A stretch of DNA of 64,000 nt from Domibacillus tundrae (GTDB lineage: Bacteria; Bacillota; Bacilli; Bacillales; Domibacillaceae): the NCBI RefSeq assembly GCF_000970675.1, contig NZ_LAJA01000001.1, forward strand, positions 248,001 through 312,000, read 5' to 3'. The number at the start of each line of letters is the position of its first letter. Position 1 is the stretch's first letter. The notes under the pieces were generated by a model, which saw nothing but the letters and a program-made list of their open reading frames with translations, searched no databases and was not told where the DNA came from. Below are positions 1-8,617 of the stretch, piece by piece. The position numbers were made by a program, and so were the translations under genes.

Positions 1-683
1 TGAAACTTGCAGAACGTCTGGAAATCCCGGTTGTGAATGGGTTTTCCGGCTGTCCCGGTGATCATGCAGAGGCCAAATTTCCAAACTGGGTGACTTGTTC
101 CTGGCCGCCAGAGTATGCGGAAATGCTGGACTGGCAGTGGAATGAAGTCGTTATTCCATATTGGAAAGAAGAAGTGAAATTTGCACAGTCGCACGGAATC
201 AATCAAATTGCACTTGAAATGCATCCGGGTTTTGTTGTTTATAATCCAGACACTTTACTGAAGCTGAGAGAGCATGCAGGAGAAGCAATTGGTGCCAATT
301 TTGACCCGAGTCATCTTCTCTGGCAGGGAATTAATCCGGTAGAAGCGATTAAAAAGCTTGGAAAAGAGAATGCAATTTATCACTTCCATGCAAAAGATAC
401 GTATTTAGATAGAGCGAATATTGATGTAAATGGCGTTCTTGATACAAAACACTACAGTGATGTTTTAAACCGTGCCTGGACGTTCCGTTCTGTCGGATAT
501 GGACAAAATGAAAAAATGTGGAAGGATATCATGAGTACTCTGCGAGCGGTTGATTATGATTATGTCGTTTCGATTGAGCACGAAGACATGCTTGCTTCTA
601 TTGATGAAGGTTTGGGAAAAGCGATTTCTTTATTAAAAGATGTCATGTTTAAGGAGCCCGTCGGCGAGATGTGGTGGGCGTAA
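1..683 (+). CDS. Sugar phosphate isomerase/epimerase family protein (5' partial)
   Basis: Codons are open from base 3, so the gene starts before the window and only its last 226 codons are seen. It is an AP-endonuclease-2-like TIM barrel. Putative metal ligands are the Glu in ALEMHPG, Asp and His in NFDPSHL, His in HFHAKD and Glu in SIEHED, the usual set of this family. It likely isomerises or epimerises a keto-sugar or cyclitol derivative in the cytoplasm. A zinc dehydrogenase, a second TIM-barrel epimerase and a sugar-binding lipoprotein follow on the same strand, which suggests a sugar or polyol catabolic operon. The substrate cannot be read from the sequence. Confidence 0.85.
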   Translation, partial: KLAERLEIPVVNGFSGCPGDHAEAKFPNWVTCSWPPEYAEMLDWQWNEVVIPYWKEEVKFAQSHGINQIALEMHPGFVVYNPDTLLKLREHAGEAIGANFDPSHLLWQGINPVEAIKKLGKENAIYHFHAKDTYLDRANIDVNGVLDTKHYSDVLNRAWTFRSVGYGQNEKMWKDIMSTLRAVDYDYVVSIEHEDMLASIDEGLGKAISLLKDVMFKEPVGEMWWA

Positions 684-714
684 TTTTTATAAAGTAAGTG
701 GAGGAGGGATATTA

Positions 715-1749
715 ATGACAATGCAAGCGGTTATATTTCCAGGAGATAAAAAAGTAGAAATCCAGCAAGTTGATATTCCAACACCCGGTCAAGGCGAAGT
801 ACTTATTCAATTAAAAGCGTCAGCTATTTGCCGAAGTGATATGAGCTTGTATTATGGAACATCGGTTTTTGGCGACGGCAATAAAAAAGCAGCTATTATT
901 CCGGGACATGAACCGGCGGGTGTAATTACAAAAGTTGGAGATGGCGTTACAACATATAAAGCGGGCGATCGCGTTGCTGTTTATTTAGCACTTGGGTGTG
1001 GTGAATGTGCATACTGTAAAAGTGGCTATAAAATGTTTTGTAAAGAATTTAAATGCATCGGCTTTGATGCCCACGGCGGAGACGCAGATTACATGGTGGC
1101 ACCGGCTGAAAACTGCATGAGACTGCCGGATGATATGGACTTTGTGACAGCGGCTGTTTCTACAGATGCTGTTGGAACACTGTACCATGCTCAAAAACGT
1201 TTGAATATTTCCGGAAGAGATACACTCGTTATGTTTGGTCTCGGACCAATGGGCAATGCCGGGGTCATGATTGCAAAAGGTCTTGGGGCAACAGTTATTG
1301 CGGTCGACATGCTGGATGAGCGTTTAGAAATGGCAAAAGAATTAGGTGCTGACTACACGATTAACGGAAAAGATGCCAATGTATTAGAAGAAATTGCCCG
1401 TATTACAAACGGTCAGGGTGCAGATGCAGCCATTGATTGTTCAGGAAGTCCTTATGCAGAAAATGATGCGTTAAGCTGCGTAAGACCTCACGGGCGTGTA
1501 GCATTCATTGGTGAAAGTAAAGAAACAACGATTAAACCGAGTGAACAATTGATTCGTAAACAAATTACGGTAATGGGCTCATGGTATTTCCCAATCCATG
1601 AATATGATGAAATTGCGGATTTTATCGTGAAAAAGAATCTGCCTGTTGATAAGCTGGTTACACATACATTTCCACTGACAGAGGCAGAAACAGCGTTCCG
1701 TTTGTTTGACGAAAGAAAAACAGAAAAAGCCGTATTTATTTGGGAATAA
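715..1749 (+). CDS. Zinc-dependent alcohol/polyol dehydrogenase (MDR family)
   Basis: A 344-residue medium-chain dehydrogenase. The ATG at 715 is chosen because GGAGGAGG lies just upstream. Catalytic zinc ligands are Cys39 and the His65-Glu66 pair in GHEPAG. The structural zinc is held by Cys95, Cys98, Cys101 and Cys109. The NAD(P) Rossmann motif GLGPMG is near residue 175. It likely oxidises a sugar alcohol or inositol-like substrate to a ketone that the flanking TIM-barrel isomerases could process. It sits 31 bp after the preceding gene and 20 bp before the next, so an operon is likely. Exact substrate unknown. Confidence 0.88.
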   Translation: MTMQAVIFPGDKKVEIQQVDIPTPGQGEVLIQLKASAICRSDMSLYYGTSVFGDGNKKAAIIPGHEPAGVITKVGDGVTTYKAGDRVAVYLALGCGECAYCKSGYKMFCKEFKCIGFDAHGGDADYMVAPAENCMRLPDDMDFVTAAVSTDAVGTLYHAQKRLNISGRDTLVMFGLGPMGNAGVMIAKGLGATVIAVDMLDERLEMAKELGADYTINGKDANVLEEIARITNGQGADAAIDCSGSPYAENDALSCVRPHGRVAFIGESKETTIKPSEQLIRKQITVMGSWYFPIHEYDEIADFIVKKNLPVDKLVTHTFPLTEAETAFRLFDERKTEKAVFIWE

Positions 1750-1769
1750 AGAATAAGGAGCGAGATAAG

Positions 1770-2609
1770 ATGAAAGGCATTTCTTTTAACACGTGGCCAT
1801 ATAGCGGTTTTCCGGTTTGGGTACCTTCCTATCCGCTGGATGACGTCATTAACCGAATCTCATCATTTGGTTATGATGCGATTGAAATCGGATGTGCAAG
1901 TCCGCATGCTTGGCCGGACTATTTGTCTCAAGAAAGAAGAAAAGAAATTGGCGCGCTGCTTAAGCAAAAGAATTTAGCTGTATCCGCTATGCTTCCTGCA
2001 CCGGGCGGCGGACCGGGTGTGAATGCAAGTTCTCCTCTTGCTGAAGAACGTGCATTTACGGTCAACCATTATAAAGAAGTTGTCCGGCTGGCGAGTGAAT
2101 GGGAATGCCCGACAGTAATCTGGGTAGCTGGATGGGTCGTTCACGGAACATCGCAGCAAGATGCATGGAACTACAGCCTTGAAGGTTTGGGGAATGTAGC
2201 AAAATATGCAAAAGAACTTGGCGTTACAATGGTCGTTGAACCAACGCCTGCTGACAGCAATTTAATTGAAACAGCAGATGACGCATTGCTTCTAAGTGAG
2301 CAAACAGGTGCATCAAACGTGAAAGTAATGTTTGATACATTCCATGCACTCTACCGAAATGAAGTGGCAAGCGATTATGTGTACCGGATGGCGGACAAGC
2401 TGCATCATGTTCATATTGCTGATAGTGACCGGCTGCCGCCAGGGCAAGGCCGATGTGATTTCCCGGCGGTCTTAAAGGCACTAAAAGAGATTAAGTACGA
2501 CGGCTATTTATCAATGGAAGTTGGTTTCCATACACGCCAGGCTGAGCCAGATTGGTATGCGAGAACGTCTATTGAATATTTAAAAGCAGAATTAGCAAAG
2601 CTCGATTAA
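1770..2609 (+). CDS. Sugar phosphate isomerase/epimerase, ketose 3-epimerase-like
   Basis: 279 residues from the ATG at 1770, which has AAGGAG in front. TIM barrel of the AP-endonuclease-2 superfamily. Visible candidate active-site residues are Glu147 (VVEPTP), Asp179 and His182 (FDTFHAL), His205 (HVHIAD), Arg218 in GQGRCDF and Glu240 (SMEVGF). The Glu/Asp/His/Glu plus Arg layout is that of D-tagatose/D-psicose 3-epimerases and of IolE/IolI relatives. It probably works with the dehydrogenase upstream on a shared carbohydrate. Assignment to one substrate is not possible here. Confidence 0.85.
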   Translation: MKGISFNTWPYSGFPVWVPSYPLDDVINRISSFGYDAIEIGCASPHAWPDYLSQERRKEIGALLKQKNLAVSAMLPAPGGGPGVNASSPLAEERAFTVNHYKEVVRLASEWECPTVIWVAGWVVHGTSQQDAWNYSLEGLGNVAKYAKELGVTMVVEPTPADSNLIETADDALLLSEQTGASNVKVMFDTFHALYRNEVASDYVYRMADKLHHVHIADSDRLPPGQGRCDFPAVLKALKEIKYDGYLSMEVGFHTRQAEPDWYARTSIEYLKAELAKLD

Positions 2610-2632
2610 ATTAATTTGAATCTGAAGAGTGA

Positions 2633-2658
2633 AGCCATGGGCAGCTATGGCTGCTCTT
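2633..2658 (+). terminator. Weak hairpin, possible attenuator
   Basis: Arms at 2639-2645 and 2650-2656 can pair around a short loop and are followed by CTTTT. It lies between the epimerase and the binding-protein gene, so it may trim read-through. The T-tract is poor and the call is tentative. Confidence 0.35.
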
Positions 2659-2669
2659 TTAGATAAAAC

Positions 2670-2683
2670 AGAAAACGGTTACA
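2670..2683 (+). promoter_or_regulatory. Candidate CcpA cre site
   Basis: AGAAAACGGTTACA matches the Bacillus cre consensus (TGWAARCGNWWWCA) except at its first base. It lies 24 bp upstream of the sugar-binding lipoprotein start, where CcpA could repress or road-block. Inference from the motif only. Confidence 0.45.
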
Positions 2684-2706
2684 AAATAAAAAATGGAGGA
2701 ATTAAA

Positions 2707-3876
2707 ATGAAAAAAACGTTTTTATTGTTCATCACAGTACTGTTAGGTACTTTTCTTGCTCTGGCGGGATGTGGAAATCAAAGCACGGGTACAGGTGAGG
2801 GAGAAACAAAACAAAAAGCAGCGGAGATTCCAGATTCAGGTGCTTTAACAATTAGTGAAGATATTCCAAGCGGCACGACGATTTTAAGTAAAGGACCGAA
2901 TGGCGAAGAAGCGATTTCAGCCAAAACACTTAATTTATCAGAAGAAGATATTGCAAAAGTGAAAGAAGGAAAGTATAAAGCCGCAATCGTTATGCACTAT
3001 GCGGGCAATGACTGGTCTAAAGCACAAATTGACGGGTTAGAGGCCGCGTTTAAACGGATGGGAATCGAAGTTATTGCCGTGACAGATGGTCAATTTAAAG
3101 CTGAAAAGCAAGTGTCTGATATTGAAACAGTTTTAGCGAAAGATCCCGATATTATCGTAAGTATTCCAGTAGATCCTGTTTCAACAGCCGAAGCGTATAA
3201 AAAAGCAGCGGCAGCAGGCGTGAAATTAGTCTTCATGGATAACGCACCACAGGGATTAGTAGCAGGAAAAGATTATGTCAGCGTTGTATCTGCTGATAAC
3301 TACGGCAACGGTGTAGAAGCGGCAGAAATTATGGCTGCTCAGCTTGAAGAAAAAGGAAAAATTGGTGTTGTATTTCATGACGCAGATTTCTTTGTTACAC
3401 GCCAGCGTACAGATGCATTTGAAAAAACGATTAAAGAGAAATATCCAAACATTGAAATTATTGCACGCAGCGGAATTACAGATCCAAACACAGGTGAAAA
3501 AATCGCATCTGCTATGTTAACAAAAAATCCTGACTTAGATGGGATTTTCGCTGTCTGGGATGTGCCGGCTGAAGGGGTGCTTTCTGCAGCCCGTACAGCA
3601 GGAAGAGATGATCTTGTTATCACAACCATTGATCTTGGGACAAACGTTGCGCTTGATATTGCGCAGGGTGGAATTGTAAAAGGACTTGGTGCACAGCTTC
3701 CATACGACCAAGGGATTGCTGAAGCGATTTTAGCAGGGCACGCATTACTTGGAAAAGAAACACCGCCATATGTGGCAGTACCTTCATTGAATGTAACACA
3801 GGAAAACATCTTGGAATCTTGGAAAATGGTTTACCATGCAGATGCACCAGATGTTATTCAAGAAGCAGCACAATAA
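2707..3876 (+). CDS. Sugar ABC transporter substrate-binding lipoprotein (RbsB-like)
   Basis: 389 residues from the ATG at 2707 (ribosome site TGGAGGA). A hydrophobic signal peptide ends in the lipobox LAGC, so Cys22 is the predicted lipid anchor. The rest is a type-1 periplasmic-binding fold of the Peripla_BP_4 kind, with features such as the PVDPVSTAEAYKKA segment, typical of ribose, inositol and other monosaccharide receptors. No permease or ATPase gene follows; a strong terminator comes instead. Its transporter partners must be upstream of the window or elsewhere. Uptake of the sugar handled by the three upstream enzymes is the likely role. Confidence 0.88.
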   Translation: MKKTFLLFITVLLGTFLALAGCGNQSTGTGEGETKQKAAEIPDSGALTISEDIPSGTTILSKGPNGEEAISAKTLNLSEEDIAKVKEGKYKAAIVMHYAGNDWSKAQIDGLEAAFKRMGIEVIAVTDGQFKAEKQVSDIETVLAKDPDIIVSIPVDPVSTAEAYKKAAAAGVKLVFMDNAPQGLVAGKDYVSVVSADNYGNGVEAAEIMAAQLEEKGKIGVVFHDADFFVTRQRTDAFEKTIKEKYPNIEIIARSGITDPNTGEKIASAMLTKNPDLDGIFAVWDVPAEGVLSAARTAGRDDLVITTIDLGTNVALDIAQGGIVKGLGAQLPYDQGIAEAILAGHALLGKETPPYVAVPSLNVTQENILESWKMVYHADAPDVIQEAAQ

Positions 3877-3891
3877 ATTTTAAAACAAAAC

Positions 3892-3943
3892 AGGACCGAC
3901 CCAAAGTCTATTCTCACTGCCTTTGGGTCGGTCCTTTGCTTTT
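3892..3943 (+). terminator. Rho-independent terminator
   Basis: Perfect 15-bp arms (3892-3906 and 3921-3935) followed by a T-rich tail. It ends the sugar-catabolism transcription unit. Confidence 0.9.
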
Positions 3944-4028
3944 CATCCTTTTATTTTTCAATATTTATCCTGAAAATACAGGGATTTAAATATTAGGATG
4001 CATAGTTGTAGTTACCAGGCTAATACGC

Positions 4029-4058
4029 TTACATTTATATTGGGTATTATGATATAAT
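4029..4058 (+). promoter_or_regulatory. Probable sigma-A promoter of the chemoreceptor gene
   Basis: TTACAT at 4029-4034 and TATAAT at 4053-4058 are 18 bp apart. They lie 34 bp before the chosen start of the chemoreceptor. Confidence 0.5.
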
Positions 4059-4091
4059 ACAAAAAGACTACGATGTATGGATGGTGAAAAT

Positions 4092-5858
4092 ATGCCGAAG
4101 AAAAAAACACGCTTGCCCCGCAAGGAAAAAGAAGTAAAGGTACGAACAAAGAAAGGTGTTTCTTTTTTTAAAAATAAACGCATCAGCCAAAAATACGGTT
4201 CCGTTCTTGCAATCGTTATTTTACTATTTATTACTGCGACCGCTATCACATCATTTATTTTAAACGATTTGACGAACAAACTGGACGAGCTCGATCAAAA
4301 AGGAAACAATGCTCTTGCCCTCAGTGAAATGGCATCGTTATTTCGCCAAAAAGATATTCGGATAAGCGACTATATTTTATTGGAGGATCAAACGGCCATT
4401 GATCAGTATAATGAACAGAGCGAACAGTTAAATACATTAATAGAACAAGCAAGAGAGGCAGCGCCCGCCTCAGCGCGCAGCACATTGGACCAGGTTAAAG
4501 CGAATGACAGTGAAATGAATCGTATTTTTCTCGATCTGATTATTCCTTCTGTTCAACTGGGCAATGAAGAAGAAACGTTTTCTTCAAAACAACTGTCGGC
4601 TTATCTGCGGTCTCAGACAATTGACCATATTGACAGCCTTCAAGAAGATCTAGAAAATGATTATTCAGCTTCTGTTCAAGAAGCAAAAGAAGCGGCAAGA
4701 CAATCCCTTGTTCTGCTCATTCTATCTGTAATCGTTGCATCCCTCGTGAGCATCATTTTCTCTAAATGGATCAGCCGTGTTGTTGAATTGAATTTGAAAA
4801 AAGTCGTACATGTCAGCACAAGTATTGCCCAGGGCAAATTAAATGTTGAACCGATCGATTACGACGGCAAGGATGATATTGGACAGCTTGCAGAATCAGT
4901 AAACAAAATGGCTGATAATTTACGATCGATTGTTTCACAACTCCTTACCGTTTCACAGCAAGTTGATACACAAAGCGGTACTTTATATTCAATGGCTATT
5001 GAAGTAAAAGACGGCAGCGAGCAAATTGCGAGCTCAATGGATGAATTGGCTCAAGGAGCAAAACAGCAGACAGGTGCCGCCTCCTCCATCAGTGAACTCA
5101 TTGAATCCCTGAATCATCAAATTGCGGATACCCATAAAAGCGGCATTCAGCTTTCCGAGACATCAAACAGTGTACTCCGTGTTTCGGAGGAAGGCCGGAT
5201 TCAAATGGAACAAACCGCCGGACAGATGCAGCATATTACTTCCCTCGTATCAGAGTCTGTTGAAAAAGTACAAGGACTTGAAAAAAGGACTCTTGAAATC
5301 TCTCATTTGGCAAATGTCATTCAGTCCATTTCAGCTCAAACAAACCTGCTGGCTTTAAATGCGGCCATCGAAGCAGCACGTGCAGGGGAACATGGCAGAG
5401 GTTTTGCGGTTGTTGCGGATGAGGTGCGAAAACTCGCTGTGCAAGTAGATGAATCCGTTACAGAAATTACCGGCATCATTAATGGTGTACAAAGTGAAAC
5501 AGCCGATGTTGTTACATCACTTAATAATGGGTTTAATGAAGTACAAAAAGGCAGCCAGGCAATGCAGCGTACGACGAAAACATTTGCGGATATTATTCAG
5601 TTTGTCAACGAAATGTCAGGAAGTATTCAAACCATCTCCTTACGCCTTGATTCGATCAGCGAAGGAAGCGATAAAATCAGCTCCTCCAGCCAGGAAGTTG
5701 CTTCTGTCTCTGAGGAGTCTTCCGCAAGTGTAGAAGAAACGGCCGCGGCTTCCCGCCAATTAAATGCATCGATGGAAGAAATCAGTGAAAGTGCGCAGTC
5801 ACTCGCTAAATTATCGAAAGACCTTGAACAATCCGTCAAACAATTTACACTGGCATAA
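4092..5858 (+). CDS. Methyl-accepting chemotaxis protein
   Basis: 588 residues from ATG 4092, preceded by a weak GGATGGTG; an in-frame ATG at 4077 is the alternative. The N-terminus is very basic. TM1 is near residues 36-58, then comes a helical extracellular domain of about 145 residues, then TM2 near 204-224, a HAMP linker and a long signalling coiled coil. The kinase-control tip contains the family hallmark [16 protein letters not shown] at about 415-430. It should form trimers of dimers in the membrane and control CheA. The short ligand domain resembles four-helix-bundle sensors; the ligand is unknown. Monocistronic between a terminator and a broken regulator. Confidence 0.93.
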   Translation: MPKKKTRLPRKEKEVKVRTKKGVSFFKNKRISQKYGSVLAIVILLFITATAITSFILNDLTNKLDELDQKGNNALALSEMASLFRQKDIRISDYILLEDQTAIDQYNEQSEQLNTLIEQAREAAPASARSTLDQVKANDSEMNRIFLDLIIPSVQLGNEEETFSSKQLSAYLRSQTIDHIDSLQEDLENDYSASVQEAKEAARQSLVLLILSVIVASLVSIIFSKWISRVVELNLKKVVHVSTSIAQGKLNVEPIDYDGKDDIGQLAESVNKMADNLRSIVSQLLTVSQQVDTQSGTLYSMAIEVKDGSEQIASSMDELAQGAKQQTGAASSISELIESLNHQIADTHKSGIQLSETSNSVLRVSEEGRIQMEQTAGQMQHITSLVSESVEKVQGLEKRTLEISHLANVIQSISAQTNLLALNAAIEAARAGEHGRGFAVVADEVRKLAVQVDESVTEITGIINGVQSETADVVTSLNNGFNEVQKGSQAMQRTTKTFADIIQFVNEMSGSIQTISLRLDSISEGSDKISSSSQEVASVSEESSASVEETAAASRQLNASMEEISESAQSLAKLSKDLEQSVKQFTLA

Positions 5859-5903
5859 AGAAGACTATCTTCGAAAGTACATGGGCTTTGTTTTTGGTAT
5901 ATT

Positions 5904-6697
5904 ATGTATATGGATGACACGCGTCTTGCCGGGATGATACGGCGCGCCGATTATTACCGCAAGCTGCCGGTCGTTGGGAAAAAGCAGTGGAAGGGGATGG
6001 CCCGGCTTGTTTATTTTACGGTGTACGGAATTGAGAGTAATGTACGCGAACAGACAGCGCATGTGACGGTGGGAAATTCCGATCGATCTGCACGTTGTCG
6101 AAGCGAAAGCAGTCGATGTCTTTTCACCACGATCCATCCTATGAACAAAAGCTAGTGTCATTCATCCGAAAAGGGAGCGTTCGTAAAGTGAAAAAAATCG
6201 TTCAGACCGGTCCGGAAGATGGCGGGGTTCATCTGGAAATGGCGTATACGCTTAGCGATGTGTACATTCAGCGTCTAGAAGAATTGTCTGAAGTAATACA
6301 AGTGGAGCACCTGCTTCAAGATGCACTCTGCGCGTTTACAGAACGGGTGCAGCGGGCGAAAACATCATCTCTCTCGCCAATAATCGTCAAGTGTCAGCGT
6401 TATATTATCCAGCATGTTTACGATGAACTCAGTCTTGAGCGAATCGCTCACTATATAAAATTGTCTTCTTCATATGTCTCAATCCTTTTTAAAAGTGAAA
6501 CGGGAATTACGATCAATGAAGCCATTCAAAGAGCGCGCATAGAGGAAGCGGAAAGTTTACTGCTGCTTTCTTCTCATCCGATCGCCGTTATTAGCGCCTG
6601 GCTGCACTTTACCGACCAAAGTCATTTTACGAAAGTATTTAAAAAGCATACCGGCCTGACGCCGAAGCAGTACCGCCAGTCTATTCGCACTAAGTAG
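5904..6697 (+). pseudogene. AraC-family regulator broken by at least two frameshifts
   Basis: The C-terminal half (from about 6119) is a clear AraC DNA-binding domain: two helix-turn-helix motifs and the closing segment HFTKVFKKHTGLTPKQYR. Upstream the protein-like reading moves between frames. Frame from 5904 gives ARLVYFTVYGIESNVREQ, the next frame at about 6073 gives EIPIDLHVVEAKAVDVFS, and the third from about 6119 gives SFHHDPSYEQKL. No single frame spans the gene. A TTG at 6095 could in principle give a 200-residue protein with the DNA-binding domain alone. Most likely a decaying regulator; assembly error is less likely because two shifts are needed. Confidence 0.7.
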
Positions 6698-6708
6698 ACT
6701 GGTTTTTT
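6676..6708 (+). terminator. Terminator overlapping the AraC stop codon
   Basis: Arms CCAGTCTA (6676-6683) and TAGACTGG (6695-6702) followed by TTTTTTG. The stop codon is part of the stem. Confidence 0.75.
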
Positions 6709-6922
6709 GTATTTTCATTTGAAATACAGGGAAAATAGTCTTGAAATGTGCTTTATTTTTTAAAAAATGCCAAAATGATAGACCTGAAATGATTTATTGA
6801 AATAGACGACATGAAGTTTGATCACGTACGATGAAATAATGAGGAAATAAAGTAATTTCACTAATAAATGAAAGTTTTTTTCCATCATTTACCCTCATCG
6901 TTTCACGCTCAACCGGAGTAAA

Positions 6923-7666
6923 ATGAAAGGAAATGTTTCGGATGGAGAGGGGCCTTTGGGTGTGACTTCATTTTCATTATTAATTGCGGATGCCAATGAA
7001 GCATCGCTGAGTCTGCTTCAGTCGTATATAACCGATCATCCGGATTTTCTGATCGTGTCGGTCTGTACAACAGAGCAAGATATTATCAAACAAACAGCCA
7101 TAACTAAACCGGACGCTATTATTATGTCGATTTACATGCGGGAGCGGAGCGGGCTTGACATAATTGCGGCCTGTCAGCAATTTCATTCGAATGTGAGCGT
7201 CATTTTTATGGCGGATAACCGTGATTTTGCGGCAGATGCTTTTACGCTGTCAGCCGCGAACTACATCATCAAGCCGATTCAGCCGGAACGTCTGTATATG
7301 GCACTTGAAAAAGTGAAAAAAACGCTTTGCACAAGAACGGTTACAAACAAAAAGCTGCCGCTTAAATTTAACGGAACGAGCTACTACGTGCCGTTTCAAG
7401 ATATTTTATTTATTGAAAAAAGCGGCAAGAAATGTTTCGTTTATACGAAGGAAGAAACATATGAAACGTATGAAAAGCTGACGGATTTGTTTGCCTGCTT
7501 GGATCAGTCGTTTTATTTGGCACACCGTTCCAATATCATTAATTTGGATAATGTGTTTTCCATTAAACCGAAAAACGAGACGTATTTTTTAGACTTTCCT
7601 AAACATGCACATATTTCTAGATTAAAAATAAAAGAAGTACAAAGAGGGATTGAGCAGTTATGTTAA
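6923..7666 (+). CDS. LytTR-family response regulator with atypical receiver
   Basis: 247 residues from ATG 6923 (GGAG 5 bp upstream). GTG 6962 behind GGAGAGGGG is an alternative start that removes a non-conserved tail. N-terminal receiver-like domain, then a LytTR DNA-binding domain from about residue 140 (PFQDILFIEKSGKK, FYLAHRSNIINLDNV). In the receiver the usual phospho-acceptor Asp at the end of strand 3 is Ser (DAIIMSIYM), and the conserved Thr/Ser after strand 4 is Ala. The switch Lys in IIKPI is kept. So it may not be controlled by Asp phosphorylation. It is followed at once by a histidine kinase gene, its likely partner. Confidence 0.85.
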   Translation: MKGNVSDGEGPLGVTSFSLLIADANEASLSLLQSYITDHPDFLIVSVCTTEQDIIKQTAITKPDAIIMSIYMRERSGLDIIAACQQFHSNVSVIFMADNRDFAADAFTLSAANYIIKPIQPERLYMALEKVKKTLCTRTVTNKKLPLKFNGTSYYVPFQDILFIEKSGKKCFVYTKEETYETYEKLTDLFACLDQSFYLAHRSNIINLDNVFSIKPKNETYFLDFPKHAHISRLKIKEVQRGIEQLC

Positions 7667-7695
7667 CCAATAATTTAAGAAAAATTTGGTGATAA

Positions 7696-8448
7696 ATGAT
7701 GGCAATCGTGATTGTGTGCAGCTTGCCTGCGGCACTGGCATATATGTTTTATTTACATAAGTCGATTGTGAGAATGGAAAAGCAGCTTCGAAAAGAATCT
7801 CTTTACCACCTGGCAGCGTCATTTGGGCATGAAATGCGCCAGCCGCTCACAGTCATCAGGGGAATGCTGCAGCTAATTCAGGAAGAAACGATCGATAAAC
7901 AGCAGCGGGAATATATCGAAACAGCAATGGCTGAGCTGGAACGATCGGAACGAATGATCCGTGACTACCAATTGTACGCAAATCCATTTGGGGGGGAAAT
8001 GGAGCCTGTACTGATTCGGGCAGAAATTCAAGATGTGCTCAGCCGGATGCAGCCGCTTATGGAACGGAATAATGTAGAGACACGTCTGCAGCTTGAATAT
8101 GGTGCTGTTCTTGGAGAGCGCCTGCGGTTGAATCAGTGCTTCTGGAATATTTGTGAAAATGCAGTAGAATCAATGAAGAACGGCGGGACATTGGACATTT
8201 CCGTGCAGATGAAGACAAAAAGAATGGTTGTCACATTCTCAGATTCCGGTGAGGGGATGACAGAGGAGCAGCTCAAGCGTCTTGGGGATCCATATTTTAA
8301 TTTAACGGAAAGTAAAGGAACCGGGCTCGGAATGATGACAGCCTGCCGCACCGTCGAAGGGATGGGAGGGCGCGTGCTTATTACAAGTGAAAAAGGAAAA
8401 GGGACGGTTGTGAAAGTCATGCTGCCGTCTAATGGGCCTGTCGAATGA
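7696..8448 (+). CDS. Sensor histidine kinase, single membrane span
   Basis: 250 residues with one N-terminal membrane segment (residues 2-19), no extracellular domain, a dimerisation box FGHEMRQPLTVI with the phospho-acceptor His, and a C-terminal ATPase with NAVESM, DSGEGM and GTGLGMM boxes. The HisKA box resembles sporulation-type kinases. Ribosome site weak (GGTG). In the same frame upstream, an ATG at 7660 overlapping the LytTR stop opens ten codons that end in adjacent TGA and TAA just before this start, so the original N-terminus may have been longer. Likely paired with the LytTR protein. Confidence 0.85.
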   Translation: MMAIVIVCSLPAALAYMFYLHKSIVRMEKQLRKESLYHLAASFGHEMRQPLTVIRGMLQLIQEETIDKQQREYIETAMAELERSERMIRDYQLYANPFGGEMEPVLIRAEIQDVLSRMQPLMERNNVETRLQLEYGAVLGERLRLNQCFWNICENAVESMKNGGTLDISVQMKTKRMVVTFSDSGEGMTEEQLKRLGDPYFNLTESKGTGLGMMTACRTVEGMGGRVLITSEKGKGTVVKVMLPSNGPVE

Positions 8449-8472
8449 TTTTATCATGCGGCAGGCTTTTTT
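8436..8472 (+). terminator. Terminator after the histidine kinase
   Basis: Arms 8436-8443 and 8459-8466 (one wobble pair) followed by TTTTTT. The left arm is inside the end of the kinase gene. Confidence 0.75.
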
Positions 8473-8574
8473 CGTGATATGATTGAACAAATTGTGAAAA
8501 GAACCCAAAAAAGACCGGATGAAGAGAGCAGATGAAGAGCATTTTAGATGAGACTATTTTATACTAAAAAGACA

Positions 8575-8592
8575 TTGTGAATATTTTCACGT
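8575..8592 (+). promoter_or_regulatory. Candidate Rex operator upstream of cydDC
   Basis: TTGTGAATATTTTCACGT fits the Rex pattern TTGTGAAN4TTCACAA except for its last bases. It lies 26 bp upstream of cydD and just after a TATACT -10-like box (8560-8565), so binding would block transcription. A half site TTGTGAAA occurs near 8491. Rex senses NADH/NAD and represses the cyd genes in Bacillus subtilis. Motif-based inference. Confidence 0.65.
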
Positions 8593-8617
8593 ATTGAAAG
8601 GTGGATATAATAAATTC

